A stretch of DNA of 64,000 nucleotides from positions 68,849,807 through 68,913,806 of the forward strand of contig OV050030.1 of NCBI GenBank assembly GCA_920105625.2. Reading direction: 5' to 3'. Below, piece after piece: positions 10,846 to 24,779 of this stretch. Position 1 is the first letter of the stretch. Each line of letters opens with the position of its first letter. The notes under the pieces are model-generated. The model was not told the origin of the DNA and did not search any database. It was given only the letters and a program-made list of their open reading frames with translations. The DNA comes from Clusia tigrina (Eukaryota > Arthropoda > Insecta > Diptera > Clusiidae). Position numbers and translations under genes: made by a program.

Positions 10846-11648
10846 AATAATAAAATATCATTTCAATTATTGACCTAAGCTCAATCGTTTCCTTCGGTAC
10901 TGGATACAACGCAATTTAAAAGACAACGCTAACTCACATTCTTAATGTGTGCCTACTTTTATATTAAGACAATGAAAATCACGTTTCTAATTAAGCATAG
11001 TTTTTATTCTGTAGCATCTGTTTCGAAGCTATATGAATTTTCTGATGATAAAGAAGACGAACGACTTAATAAGGACGAAAACTAATCTGCATTATCGTTC
11101 GTATTTTCATCTTGAACTATATATTGCTCCATACATTTATCGGAGCCCAATAAAAATTTATTTCTGTGTTTAATATTTCTTTTTGTCGAAAGCAATGGAT
11201 CCGAAGATAACAACAAATGTATCATTAAGTTTTTGTTAGTATCTTCTAGTCCCGTTTTTTGACAATGAGATAGCCGATGTTTTCGAACATTCTTATGGGA
11301 TGCTTCCAACGCTTCTTCTGACGAAGAACCTAAAAGGAAACATGAAAATTATTCTTATTCAAAAGATCAATTGAATAAATGTTACCAATTGGTAAATCAA
11401 AGAATTTGATTACTTCGCGTCCGTGGACCAAAACTTTGTGGACAGAACTAGTCATATTGTACCAATCATAATTCCTAGGTACAACTTCCTGGTCTCTTTA
11501 AGCAGTTGGCCAAACTGCTCTTGTTGAAACATTTAACATTTTAAGTTTACTAACTTGAGAGGCACCATGGCACTCATGAAAACAAATTCGTCTGAAGCCT
11601 CTTCTGACGAGAACTTCTGCTAGTAGCGACTATGACCAGAACTACCAT

Positions 11649-11927
11649 TCATGCCCCATTTGCATATAAGGGACAGCTTCCTCGACGGGATTTAATTTTT
11701 ACAAAGGTGCCTTTCGAAGCTGTGCTCATCAAAGCCTTCAAATCCACCTCTGCAAATGTTTCAGTCACCATAACCGGTGGTACTAACTGTTCTGTTAAAT
11801 TGCGTAGAGAATACAAGCTCGGAAAACAATTTGCATGTATGTTGTTTACTACTTTGCGCAAGACTCTATATTTTTCTTCTGAAAAGTCCAAATCAAAATA
11901 CAAAGCTAAAGCCTCGAATGGCTCCAA
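11649..11927 (-). pseudogene. Fragment of uncharacterised arthropod protein (tentative)
   Basis: A 92-codon minus-strand open frame. Its pattern LALYFDLDFSEEKYRVLRK, then NCFPSLYSL, then VMVTETFAEVDLKALM resembles a domain I recall from uncharacterised arthropod proteins that often lie in repeat-rich regions. There is no intact gene around it: the frame runs directly into the truncated BEL gag on the other strand. It may be a piece of a DNA transposon or of a multicopy host gene captured next to the BEL element. The function is unknown and the family link is from memory. Confidence 0.35.
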
Positions 11928-11948
11928 ACGTTTATTGACAGGAAAATT

Positions 11949-12653
11949 TTGTCCTCTTTCAGCATCAATTCTGTTAATTTTTCAGCAGCAAAATTTATTT
12001 GTTCTAGGATCGATATAGCAATGTTTCTAACTTCAGCTCTGTTGGAAAAACTATTGGGCCAAAACAAACACTCAACAGACTATCCATCAGCGGCAGCACT
12101 AAAGGGACTTCATGATACAACCCAGGAAACCTTACTGGCATTAAGAAACCTTGGTTTAGACACAATTTCTTGGGATCCAATTATTCTCCACCTCCTAGTG
12201 AAGAAATTAGACAAAGGCACGCGGATTGCATATGAGCAGTCATTGGATAAGCCAAAGGAATTACCTACCCTAAGGCAATTCTTAAAGTTTATTGAAACAA
12301 GATTCCAGTCTCTCGAGGCAATTGGCCAAAGAGAGCATACAGCAAAAACATTGACAACGGTAATAGCCACAAAACAAGGAATCAAGAAATGCTTGTCTTG
12401 CAATAGCCAAACACATGCGCTGTTTGCATGCCAAAGCTTTTTGAAACTTTCTGTTCAGAAGAGGTTACAGTTCCTAAAAACACATAAGCTATGCATTAAT
12501 TGTCTAAAGCCTGGACACTGGGCAAAGGATTGTATGTCAAGAAAATGTACTAAGTGTAATCACAGTCACAATACATTAGTACATTCTGAAGGATATCGCA
12601 GCGAACCATCCGTAAACCAGGTCAACCACACCCTCAACAGTCCACAACACTAG
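11949..12653 (+). pseudogene. BEL/Pao gag, N-terminus missing
   Basis: Gag polyprotein of the BEL element without its start. Recognisable sequence begins at about 12,025 with a DUF1759-like capsid part (SAAALKGLHDTTQETLLALR, then WDPIILHLLVKKLD). It runs to two cysteine-rich zinc motifs: CLSCNSQTHALFAC at about 12,390 and CINCLKPGHWAKDC followed by CTKCNHSHNTLVH at 12,490-12,590. These are typical for nucleic-acid binding by this superfamily. The frame stops at 12,651, shortly before the protease frame. Confidence 0.85.
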
Positions 12654-12683
12654 GCTTCGAAGGCGTCGAAGCAACAGGGATAT

Positions 12684-15600
12684 GTGCTCCTCAGCACTGC
12701 AATGGTGAAAATAGTTGAATGCAGAGCCATTCTGGACTCCGGATCTCAGATCAATATCGTGAGTGAACGGCTTGTCAAGAGACTTGGAGCTTCAACGAAG
12801 TCCACATCAATGAATATCCAAGGAATAGGCAAGGGAACTCGGAGAGCACAGCGTCGAGTTAGCCTTGAACTACAGTCACGAATTAACGGCTTTTCCACTC
12901 GACTGGAGGCGTTCGTTCTAGGAGATATAATTTCTCCGCAACCGACAAAACCATTTGACATATCCAAATGGCCAATTCCGAAGAACATCACTTTAGCGGA
13001 TCCAGTATTCAACCGTCCTGACAAAATCGATGTTTTATTAGGAGCGGAATTCTATCACCAAGTATTGTCAATTGGACAGATACGATTAGCAATCGAACTT
13101 CCAACACTACAAAACACAGTGTTTAGCTGGATACTATCAGGATGGATAGGAGAACTTCAGATGGCGTCAGCAACTTGCGGTATTTGCAGTGAGGATGATG
13201 ATAATACAAACCAACTTATTGAACGGCTATGGAAACTGGACGAAGTCGAACTAGCTGAATCAATTTTATCCCCAACAGAAAGACTTTGCGAAAATCATTT
13301 TATACAAAATACAACTAGAACCAATGATGGGCGTTTTATTGTAAAATTACCATTCGTAGAGAATGCAGCTGTTTTAGGTAGTTCAAGGGATATAGCAATC
13401 AACAGATTCCTGGCGCTTGAACATCGATTATCTAAATACAATGCCGTTCGTGAACAATATATAGAGTTTATGGAAAATTATGAAGCCTTGGGCCACATGA
13501 GGGAGATCAACATCAATGAAATACTCTCACCTAATTACTTCATCCCACACCACTGTGTACTTAAACCTGACAGCAGCACAACAAAACTGCGGGTGGTATT
13601 TGACGCATCTTCAAAAACGTCATCGGGAGTCTCACTCAATCACATAATGCACATAGGTCCAACCATACAATCCGTACTATTTTCAATCCTGCTACGTTTC
13701 CATCTACCGAAATTTGTATTCACCACCGACATTGAAAAAATGTATCGGCAGATACTGGTCCACTCTGAAGATCGCCATTATCAATTGATCATATGGTCGA
13801 GCGACCCTAAGAAACCACTGAAGTGTTACGAACTTATCACTGTCACATATGGGACAAGATCGGCACCATACCTCGCCACAAGATGTGTCAAACAAATGTC
13901 ATCAGAAAACGCCATCCGGTATCCACTAGGTACTCAGATGCTTCAGGATAACTTTTATGTCGACGATGGTCTTGGTGGATCAGACAGTCTGATTACCGCC
14001 ATGGAAACTCAACGGCAGCTCATCACTATGTTGAATGGGTATGGATTCAATCTGCGCAAATGGTGTGCAAATAACCCTAAACTCCTGCAGAACATTCCAC
14101 AGGGTGACCAGGAAGTTAATTTGGATTTTACTAACGACAAGAATGATTCAATAAAAACCCTGGGCCTGACATGGCTGCCAAAGACTGACCAATTCTGTGT
14201 AAAGGTGAATCTCAACCCCGTTAAACGAATTACCAAGCGGTCTGTCACCTCAGACGTAGCGAGATTATTTGATCCTCTTGGCATTCTAGCTCCAGTTGTA
14301 ATTACAGCAAAAATCTTTATACAAGCATTATGGCAATTAAAAATTAGTTGGGATGAAGCACTACCAGCAGAATTACATACAAGATGGGAGCGTTTTCGAA
14401 GCGCATTGCAAGAATTGGACAACTTTAAATTCTCACGACACATTCATAGAAGTGATCCCAACATCAATTCAACTTCACGTCTTCTCCGATGCATCTGAAA
14501 AAGCCTTCGGAGCAGCAATTTATATCAGATCTATCTTCAAAGAAGGAAGAGTAGTAGTGAGGTTGTTATGTGCCAAATCACGCGTAGCTCCACTTAAGCT
14601 ACAAACATTGCCTCGCTTGGAACTATGCGCAGCAGTACTAGGCTCACAGTTGGCAGCTAGGGTAAAAAATGATTTACGGTTAAAGGATTGTCGCACCTTT
14701 TTGTGGGCAGACTCACAAATAGTTCTGTATTGGATTAATTCAGCCTCCTCATCATTTCAAACATTTGTAGCCAACAGGGTAGCTACTATTCAAGGTTTGA
14801 CATTAGCAGAACGGTGGCGTCATGTTAGCTCCAAGGATAACCCAGAATTTGCAAGATGTGACCTGTGGCTTTACGGGCCATTTTTTCTACATGGGAATGA
14901 ATCAGCATGGCCTCCCAAGTTTGCTCCACAGCTAGCCATTCCCAATAACATCGAGAAAAAACGAACGAATCCAGCATCCTTGGTAGCAATTGACTCTGAA
15001 GAACTGGTGTATACAATCAACCACCGAAACTCTTTCAGGACTCTTCAACGCATCGTAGGATACATTTGTCGTTTCATAAGCAACACTAGATGTAGCAAGG
15101 ACGTACGAAAAACTGATATAGCGCTGACTCCCATCGAATTAGATCATGCATTAAGAATCATTGTTCAAGCTATGCAAAGATCTGATTTCAATGACGACAT
15201 CATGTACCTCAAGAAACACAAGGATCTCAAGGGGACGAGTACATTGAAGAGCCTATCACCATTTTTGGATGACGCAAACATTTTGCGAGTTGGAGGACGA
15301 TTGGAAGCATCACTGGTACCTTATGAAGCAAAACATCAAATGCTCATTCCGTATAATGATCCCTTAGCAAAACTACTATTTGAGATGACTCACATCGAGA
15401 ATAAACACTGTGAACCTCAAGCCTTGCTGGCCATAATAAGGCAAAGGTACTGGCCCATAAAAGGCAAATCATCGGCCAGATCAACAGTACAGCAATGCAT
15501 ACGATGCACCAGGGCAGGGCCTCAGTTGCTGAACCAATTAATGGGAAACCTGCCAGCAACACGAGTTACACCAGCACGCCCATTCATTAACTCTGGAGTA

Positions 15601-16377
15601 GACTACTGTGTACCATTCTGGGTGCATTACAAAATTAGAGGGAAAAGACCACACAAGACTTACATATCCGTTTTCTGCTGTTTTGCTACTAAAGCTGTCC
15701 ATTTAGAACTTGTAAGCGATCTTACGACAGAAGCATTCATTGGCGCTCTGAAACGTTTCATTGGCCGACGTGGAAATTGTCAAAACTTATATTGTGACAA
15801 CGCGACAAATTTCGTTGGCGCCAAAAACAAGCTTACGGAACTGACTACATCAATATATTCAGATGAAGGGAAAACAAAAATTGAGACAGAATGCGGTAAA
15901 AAGGGAATACAATTCAATTTTATTCCTCCAAGAGCCCTTCATTTCGGAGGTCTCTGGGAAGCAGCAGTGAAGTCTGCAAAGCATCTTTTGGTTAGGAGCG
16001 TGTCAGCAGCATCACTAACCTATGAAGAGCTGGAAACTGTCATTATTGAAATAGAAGCCATTCTCAACTCAAGACCAATAAGTTCGATGTCCAACAATCC
16101 AAATGACTTAGGCGCCCTGACTCCAGGCCACTTCTTGAAAGGAGAACCACTCAACACGCAAGTCGATGTAAATAACATCCCGTCAACTTCAAATTTGCTG
16201 ACCCGGTGGAAACTCGTATCCCACATCAAAAATGAGTTTTGGAAACGATGGTCGCACGAATATTTATGCGAGCTTCAATCTAAAACCAAATGGACACATC
16301 AGCACAATAACATCAACCAAGGGGACATGGTAATAATCAAGGAAGACAATGTTCCAGTTCTTCAATGGCCACTTTGA
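12684..16377 (+). pseudogene. BEL/Pao pol (PR-RT-RNase H-IN), frameshifted
   Basis: Protease is at about 12,725-12,780 (AILDSGSQINIVSERLVKRL). RT has FTTDIEKMYRQILV with the first catalytic Asp at about 13,727 and NFYVDDGLGG at about 13,950. The frame changes near 14,440. RNase H continues as LHVFSDASEKAFGAAIY at about 14,475. The integrase zinc region is about 15,390-15,510, and the core has GVDYCVPFW, CDNATNFVGA and IEAILNSRPI, supplying the D, D and E. The region after the RNase H (NPEFARCDLW) looks shortened. The frame ends at 16,377 inside the integrase C-terminal domain, where sequence jumps into env. An RNA-copying and integrating polyprotein when intact; inactive here. Confidence 0.88.
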
Positions 16378-16385
16378 AACAATGA

Positions 16386-17796
16386 GTGGGAAATATTGCA
16401 AACTCATTGTTTGGTGTTTTGGACTCAGAATATGCAGAATCAATGTCAAAAACCATTCAGCAAGTGAAAGAAAATGAAGGCCATCTATTAATCCTGCTCA
16501 AAAACCAAACATCAGTGATTGATTCTACTATCAACGTGATCAAACAAGATCAAATACAAGTCAAACGAAAATTCGATAATCTTGACAACCAAATCAATGA
16601 CATAATGAAAACCTTAAATCACATTGAAGGAGAAAAGTTTCAAGCCAAGCTGACTCATTATTTCATCACTCTGACCCTCCAACTCATTATGATAACATCT
16701 CACTTGCAAAGAATCCAATCATCAATATTGAATGTTATGACAGATACACACCATAACAAAATCAGCCCATTATTGCTATCACCAACTCAACTACAAGAAG
16801 AAATTCTCAAGATAAAAACTCATCTTTCAACATCCCTCCAAATACCAGTGAATCAAGAGGACTCACTGCAACTGTACAAATTAATGAAGGTAGAAGGCGG
16901 TTTAACAAAGAAGCATGCCATTTTTAGAATCTCATTGCCATTAATTGCAGAGGAAAGATTCGAACTGTATCGGATGGTACCAATTCCTAACATAATAAAT
17001 GGCACAATGACTTCAATAGAGTCTTGTAACAGTTCTAGCCATAAACGCGCACAGAGATCAATACGTTGTCAGGAGTTTAGCTGATTTGGAGGCTGGTACA
17101 GTGATGAAGCCATATACATACTTATGCGCCAACACCCAATTGATACACAACAGAGGGTCTGAAGTATGTTCATGTGAAGTTAAACTGTTTGCCAATGATA
17201 CTCAACGGGATTGCATCCACCATGAAGTTCAAGACAATTCAACCTGGATTCAAATGGATCATAAGAACGATTGGATCTACGCCTTGAAGTTTGCCACTCG
17301 CTTGAGTGCAGTATGTGATGGTGAAACCTTGCAATTAACATTAGAAGGATTGGGAATGCTGAAGCTACAACCATCTTGTGTTCTGAAACACAGTTTTATC
17401 ACAATTTACGGCTATAAAACTCTCTCAAGCTCAGTACAAACCTCATATGTCAGCTTGGCCAATGCTACTGACATTCTCAAAATGGATCAAGGCCAGCACC
17501 GATCACACTACACGAATAAAATTGAACACTACAACATGCAATTATCCAATCTCAGCACCATTAAAGGTCAATTATCAGAAAGAGTTTGGGAGATACCGTC
17601 CAAAGTCCAAACAATGGGTGTTCACCTTTCTGCAGTCGGGTATTTAGTGCTTACCCTATCGATTGGTGTAATTATGTATTCAATCTGGAAGATCCAATCA
17701 AAAAAGCATAAATGTTATGTCACTCTACCCCAGCCATTACCGCGGAATAGGATGCAAGAACCAGAAGACGAAAAAAAATTTGATACAAGTTTTTAA
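16386..17796 (+). pseudogene. Env-like fusion glycoprotein, N-terminus deleted and frameshifted
   Basis: Env of the BEL element. The first part (16,386-17,084) begins at what looks like the fusion-subunit start (NIANSLFGVLDSEYAE) and has a long heptad-like region, as in errantivirus Env and baculovirus F proteins. The signal peptide, surface subunit and furin site are absent, lost together with the integrase end. A one-base shift near 17,065 moves the reading frame. The second part (17,086-17,796) has many cysteines, potential N-glycosylation sites (NDTQ, NSTW), a transmembrane segment at about 17,630-17,690 (VGYLVLTLSIGVIMYSI) and a basic tail. It cannot be expressed intact. Confidence 0.8.
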
Positions 17797-17799
17797 GGT

Positions 17800-19181
<1,382 letters not shown>

Positions 19182-19914
19182 TATATATACGAGTATATAT
19201 ATATATGTATTCCCATAATTCGAGATTGGCCGAACCGATTTTGATGATTTGTACTTTGTTGGAAAGGTATTTTCTCAGTACGGGTTTAAACAAAAAAAGT
19301 CGGAAAAAAAATGTCAAAAACCGAAACTTCAAAATGTCTTATTTTGACCACCCAGCGTGTTACGACAGGTTTTTTTCGATTTTTTAAATTTTTTTCCATT
19401 TTGTATTTATTTATTTTGTTGTTTTGGCAACAACCAAAACAAGAATCAAATTTGAATGTAACATATCGTATCGCAATTGAACTGTCAGATAGACACGCAA
19501 CGTAACGCCATCTGTTATCGATCAATGGATGTTCACGTTGACTAAAAAACTGTTGACGTTGACATTGTTCTCCATTTTACAGGGACTTGACGTTTCGTTT
19601 CCCTCTATTTTTTTCATATCTCTACTGTGCCATTTGATTCAGTTGCGCAGTTTCTTCATTCGTTGCTATTTCAGCGTCCATATTGCACTGTGCGAATTCG
19701 TGTTTTGTTCGATCAAATAACGTTTGCCGGCCATTGCGCATTACAGATTCTGATTTCTTCATTGCGATTTGGTGGCATTTTGCGAATTTGTTCTGTGTTG
19801 CATTGTTGGTTGGCTATTGGGATTTGTCTGTAAGAAGTGGTACGTTTCTATTGTTGTTCCATTGTTTTCAAATTTTCTATTCGGGATTTCATTGTATTGC
19901 AGTTGTTCTTCATA

Positions 19915-20856
19915 ATGCCACCAACGAGAAGATCTAATTTAGGCCGACGATCAGCTGGTGCACAAGCAGTGTCGACTCATCGTGCGAATATGAGTCAAGA
20001 AGATAGAAACATTGCGCAACAACGAAGAAATGCAAACCACGTCCAAATTCGTGCGCAACAAACAGAAGAACAACAGCAGGCGGTAATCGATTCGCGTAGA
20101 TTGGCACAACAAAATCGTCGAGTAAATCGATCTGGAAATTTATCGATGCAAAGTCGACGAATAAATAATCAAAATAGACAACAAAGAAGAAGTGCTGGCA
20201 ATGACAATTTGCTTCGAGTAGCATTCCGATATGATTGTGCATTCGATTATCGATCTCTTCCTGCCGTTCAAATTGGATCAATGGCTGTAGTATGTCCACA
20301 TTGCAACGCATTGAAATTTCCACGAGAAACACCTGGATTGTGTTGCCTTAGTGGAAAAGTTAAATTGCCAGCATTGCCTTCGCCACCGGAACCATTGCGA
20401 TCGTATCTAGAAGGCGTAACAAGAGAATCAAAGCAATTTCTTGCAAATGTTCAGAACTATAATGGGTGCTTTCAAATTACTTCTTTCGCTGCATCAATTA
20501 TCAATGAAAGCGGATATAATCCGTCGTTCAAGGTAATTCCTGCTCGAAAGAGTACTCATCCGTTTCCTTTGAATGATCGGATTTTATTAAATTTGAATTC
20601 GTCTCTTGGTAACCAGATTCAAGGGCAGGTGCATCATCGCGCTGGGTCGTTATTTCCGCTTCCTGATGGCGAATACAATTTCTTACAAATCTATTTCATT
20701 GGGATCGAGAGCGATGAAATAAACCGTCGTAGTGCATTGTACAACAGAACGAAAGAAGACATCATCAGAGAATTGCAACGAATGCTTCATGACCATAATG
20801 AATTGATTGAATTATTTAAGAATGCGTTAGACAGAATGCTAACAGATGATCATTAA
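19915..20856 (+). pseudogene. Helitron protein, N-terminal part
   Basis: The first 313 codons of the Helitron protein, from MPPTRRSNLGRR at 19,915. A glutamine/arginine-rich basic start (to about residue 110) is followed by a cysteine cluster (CPHCNALKFPRETPGLCC) at about 20,295-20,350, and then by a conserved Helitron N-terminal region (PALPSPPEPL...). This region precedes the nuclease domain in Helitron proteins and probably binds DNA. The frame stops at 20,854 (after DDH). Clear Helitron sequence continues in another frame at 20,880-21,110 (TIDEVAIIVVG), then through a junction near 21,120-21,215. Confidence 0.8.
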
Positions 20857-21215
20857 ATCGTGATTAAAGCGGATAAAAGGCCTACGAACGTCAATACAAT
20901 GCACCGACAATTGATGAGGTTGCCATTATTGTAGTCGGTGAGCAAATGGAGTCACGGGATATTGTACTGACGCGTCGAAACAATGGACAATTGCAACGTA
21001 TTAGTGAGAAGCATCGGTCGTATGATGCACTGCAGTATCCGCTCATGATTTGGAAAGGTGATGACGGCTACCATTTTAACATCAAAATGTTAAATCCAGT
21101 TACTGGTTAGTAGACTTCTTTCTTTAATCATGTCACCAAATCAATCAATTAAATGGAATCTTAATTTTATTTTCAAACTTTGCATTTATTTGTTACTTTG
21201 GATTCATTTGTTATT

Positions 21216-22692
21216 AGGTAAAGAAACAACGAAGAAAGTAAGTTCGATGAACTACTATGCATATCGTTTGATGATTCGTCAAAATGAGGATAATTATCTG
21301 TTGCGATTTCGCCGATTGCTTCAACATTTCTGCGTGGATATGTATGTCAAAATCGAGACTGAACGGCTCAATTACATTCGTTTTAGTCAAGCGAAATTAC
21401 GTTTAGAGGAGTACATTCATTTGCGGGATGCAATAAGCACTGAAGGTGATGCGAGGAATCTCAGTCGACTAACAATCTTACCGGCAACGTAAGTTGGCAG
21501 TCCACGCCACATGCACGAGTATGCTCAAGATGCGATGGCGTTTGTTCGACAGTACGGTCGTCCTGATTTATTTGTCACCTTCTTCACTTGCAACTCAAGA
21601 TGGATTGTTATTCAGCGCATTTTAATTCCCGGCCAAACATCGAGTGATCGACATGATATCACCGCAAGTGTGTTCAGACAGAAGCTGAAGGTTCTAATGG
21701 ATTTCATCGTAAAACATCGTGTATTTGGTGATGTTCGATGCTGGATGTATTCTGTTGAATGGCAGAAGAGAGGTTTGCCGCACGCGCATATTCTACTTTC
21801 GTTTGTTGAAAAGATTCGACCAGACGAAATCGATGCTGTCATTTGCGCAGAGATACCGGATACAGAAATTGATCAAGAATTGTATGATATAGTCATCAAG
21901 AATATGATTCACGGACCGTGTGGCAACAATAACATGGATTCACCGTGCATGGCTAACGGCAAGTGTTCTAAACGCTACCCACGTCCTCGCACTGCTATTA
22001 CTATTACTTGAAACGATGGATATCCACTTTATCAACGTCGTTCACCTGATGATAATGGCAGAACAGTTATATTGAAAGTGAAACAAAATGATGTTGTGGT
22101 CGATAACAGTTGGATTGTTCCATATTCACCACTACTTTCCAAAACATTTGATGCGCATATCAATGTGGAGGACTGTAATTCGATTAAAGCAATCAAATAC
22201 GTTTGCAAGTATATTACAAAAGGTAGTGATATGGCTGCGTTTGGTGTTCCGGATCCAAATGCCGATGATGAAGTAACGCGGTATCAAATTGGAAGATATG
22301 TTAGTTGCAATGAGGCTCTTTGGCGAATTTTTTCATTTCCAATTCATGAACGTCATCCAACTGTAGTTCATTTGGCGGTGCATCTGGAGAATGGTCAACG
22401 TGTTTATTTCACTGAACACACTGCCATTCAACGTGCTGAAAGATCACCAGCTACAACATTGACCAGTTTCTTTTCGACATGCGTGAGTGATCCAGTCGCA
22501 CGAATATTGCTCTACTCTCAGATGCCGCGTTATTACAATTGGAATGCTACATCGAAAAACTTTCAACGGCGAAAGCAAGGCGGGCGAGTTCCAGATTATC
22601 CAGATGTGTTCTCAACAGATGCCGTCGTCGTATTTACACAGTGCATCCATCTAGAAATGCAGAATGTTTCTATTTGGGATTACTGTTGGTGA
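21216..22692 (+). pseudogene. Helitron Rep nuclease region, stops inside
   Basis: HUH endonuclease part. GRPDLFVTFFTCN is at about 21,558, KRGLPHAHILLSF with the two metal-binding histidines at about 21,770, and IKYVCKYITKG with the two candidate tyrosines at about 22,190. Premature stops interrupt it at 21,490 (TAA) and near 22,009 (TGA). The frame is otherwise continuous to about 22,690, where it shifts. The active-site residues themselves are preserved, so loss of function comes from the stops. Confidence 0.85.
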
Positions 22693-24553
22693 ATGTTCGT
22701 GGGCGAACTTCATTCGAGTCACTTCGAACCGTCGATGGAGTACTCTGTCCTACATATCGTGATGCCTGTCAACGTTTGCAATTGCTGGAGAATGATACAC
22801 ATTGGGATATGACTCTTGCTGATGCAATTATGTGCGCACCTGCAAATCAAATACGTTCATTGTTTGCAATCATAATTTCGACGTGTAATCCATCAAATCC
22901 GAAAAATTTGTAGGATAAATGCAAGGACAATATGTCAGAGGATTTTTTGCATCGACTTCGTGCTGCAACCGGAGATTTAAATTTGGGAATGACTGATGAT
23001 ATTCACAATGAATCGTTGATTGCGATTGAGGATGTATGTTTGCTTATTAGCGGCATCTTGTTGTGTACTTTAGGAATACCAGCGCCTAATCGTTCAATGC
23101 ACGATGCTTTCAATCAAGAATTAGACCGAGAACGTCAATATGATCGAGACCCATTCAGCCAAATGGTTTGTGATAATGTTCCATTGTTAAATCCTGAGCA
23201 GAAAATCGTGTATGAAACATTGATGAAGGCGATTGATGACGGAAATGGGGGAATATTTTTTATCGATGCGCCCGGTGGTACTGGGAAAACATTTCTCATT
23301 TCTTTGCTTTTGGCTTCTATACGTTCGAGATCTGAAATTGCTTTGGCAGCCGCTTCTTCAGGAATAGCAGCTACTTTGTTGGAAGGAGGCCGGAGAGCAC
23401 ATTCAGCGCTGAAATTGCCGTTGAATCTCCAAGTGGTTGAAGAACCCACATGCAACATTAGTAGAAATTCCGCTATGGGAAAAGTGTTGCAATGTTGTAA
23501 AATCATCATTTGGCATGAATGCACAATGGCAATAAACGAGCATTGGAAGCAGTTAATCGGACCATGAAGGATCTACGCAATGATTCAAGACGTTTTGGAG
23601 GCGCTAAGATTTTATTGTCTGGTGATTTCCGTCAAACGCTACCTGTCATTCCAAAATCAACTGCTGGTGATGCAGTAAACGCTTCCTTGAAGTCATCGTC
23701 TTTGTGGCGCTTTGTGAAGAAACTTCAATTGAATACGAATATGCGAGTTTCATTACAAAACGATCCCACAGCTGATGTGTTCTCCAAACAACTGATAGCC
23801 ATCGGTAATGGTGAAGTTCCCGTCGATGTCACAACCGGGTTGCTTTCATTTCCGTCGAATTTTTGTAATTTCGTTACATCGAAAGATGAACTAATTGGTA
23901 AAGTGTTTCCGGATATTGTTGTAAATTATTTGAATTATGATTGGTTAAGTGAATGCGCAATTTTGGCAGCGAAGAACAAGGATGTGAATGAGATTAATTT
24001 TAAAATTCAAAATCAAATTGGTGGTCCAATGCATTCATTCAAATCTGTTGATTGTGTGGTAAATGAAGATGAAGCTACGAATTACCCCACTGAATTTTTG
24101 AATTCTTTGGATTTGCCTGGGGTTCCGCAAAACATTTTACAACTAAAAGTTGGTTCAGTAGTGATTATGCTTCGAAATTCGCAACCTCCTAAATTGTGTA
24201 ACGGAACGCGTTTGATTGTGAAGCAAATCATGAACAATATCATTTACGCAACAATTCTCAAAGGCAAGTTTAAAGGAGAACAAGTTATCATTCCGCGTAT
24301 TCCTTTGATACCGACAGACATGCCTTTCGAATTCAAACGCATTCAATTCCCGGTTCGTCTTGCGTTTGCCATGACAATTAACAAGGCTCAAGGCCAATCA
24401 TTGGATGTTCGTGGTCTAAATTTAGAAAATGAATGTTTTTCACATGGGCAATTGTATGTAGCCTGTTCACGTGTTGGTAACCCATCTGCTTTGTTTGTGT
24501 TGGCACCGGAACAGAAAACAAAAAATATTGTGTATCACAAAGTACTCGAATAA
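22693..24553 (+). pseudogene. Helitron PIF1-like helicase region
   Basis: After a frame change at about 22,690 (VDGVLCPTYRDACQRLQLL) the helicase has a Walker A motif, DAPGGTGKTFL, at about 23,267. The frame then changes near 23,560 and continues with LLSGDFRQTLPVIPKS at about 23,612, DLPGVPQNILQL, and the C-terminal motifs MTINKAQGQSLD and GQLYVACSRVG at 24,370-24,480. It ends at 24,553. This is a 5'-3' DNA helicase in intact Helitrons. A similar fragment of a different Helitron family lies at 41,068-42,318. Confidence 0.87.
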
Positions 24554-24752
24554 AGAGGATGGTTTGCTAAGAAAATTTTTTATTTAAGAAAATAATTTAT
24601 TTAATGTTTAGTTTAATGGAATGTAAATTTTTTTGTTTAGTTTAATAGTACAATGCCGCCATATTTAATTCGAAACGTCATCTGCTGGATTATGAAAGTA
24701 GGCATTGTTAGAATTGCATTGTCTTGCAATAGTTTTGTTATATTTTTGGGTG

Positions 24753-24776
24753 GGACGAAGTCCGCCGGGCCACTAG
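24753..24776 (+). other. Helitron 3' hairpin and CTAG terminus
   Basis: A short stem-loop (GGAC, loop GAA, GTCC) lies 10 bases before CTAG, and the flanking base is T. This is the standard 3' terminator of Helitrons, and it fixes the right border of the element. Confidence 0.85.
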
Positions 24777-24779
24777 TAT

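Larger units (their letters stand above)
10546..11640. other. AT-rich stretch without recognised gene
   Basis: Between the copia RNase H tail and the next fragment I find no family I recognise. A minus-strand open stretch at 11,082-11,309 has no motif I can name. The region contains a perfect short palindrome (10,632-10,650) and a diverged copy of the left-flank repeat (10,786-10,845). Confidence 0.4.
19205..24776 (+). mobile_element. Helitron, autonomous type but degenerate
   Basis: Rolling-circle transposon encoding an HUH-type Rep fused to a PIF1-type helicase. The right end is clear: a GGAC-GAA-GTCC hairpin at 24,753-24,763, then GCCGGGCCACTAG, with the host T after 24,776. The left end is uncertain. 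Helitron-like upstream sequence begins near 19,205-19,215 beside a TA tract, and I cannot prove the TC start. Coding spans 19,915-24,553 and has several stops and a frame change or two. About 5.5 kb long, so close to full size. Confidence 0.88.

Noticed and set aside
11082..11309. 75-codon minus-strand frame
   Set aside because: Basic, no recognisable motif, stops on all sides. It could not be distinguished from chance.
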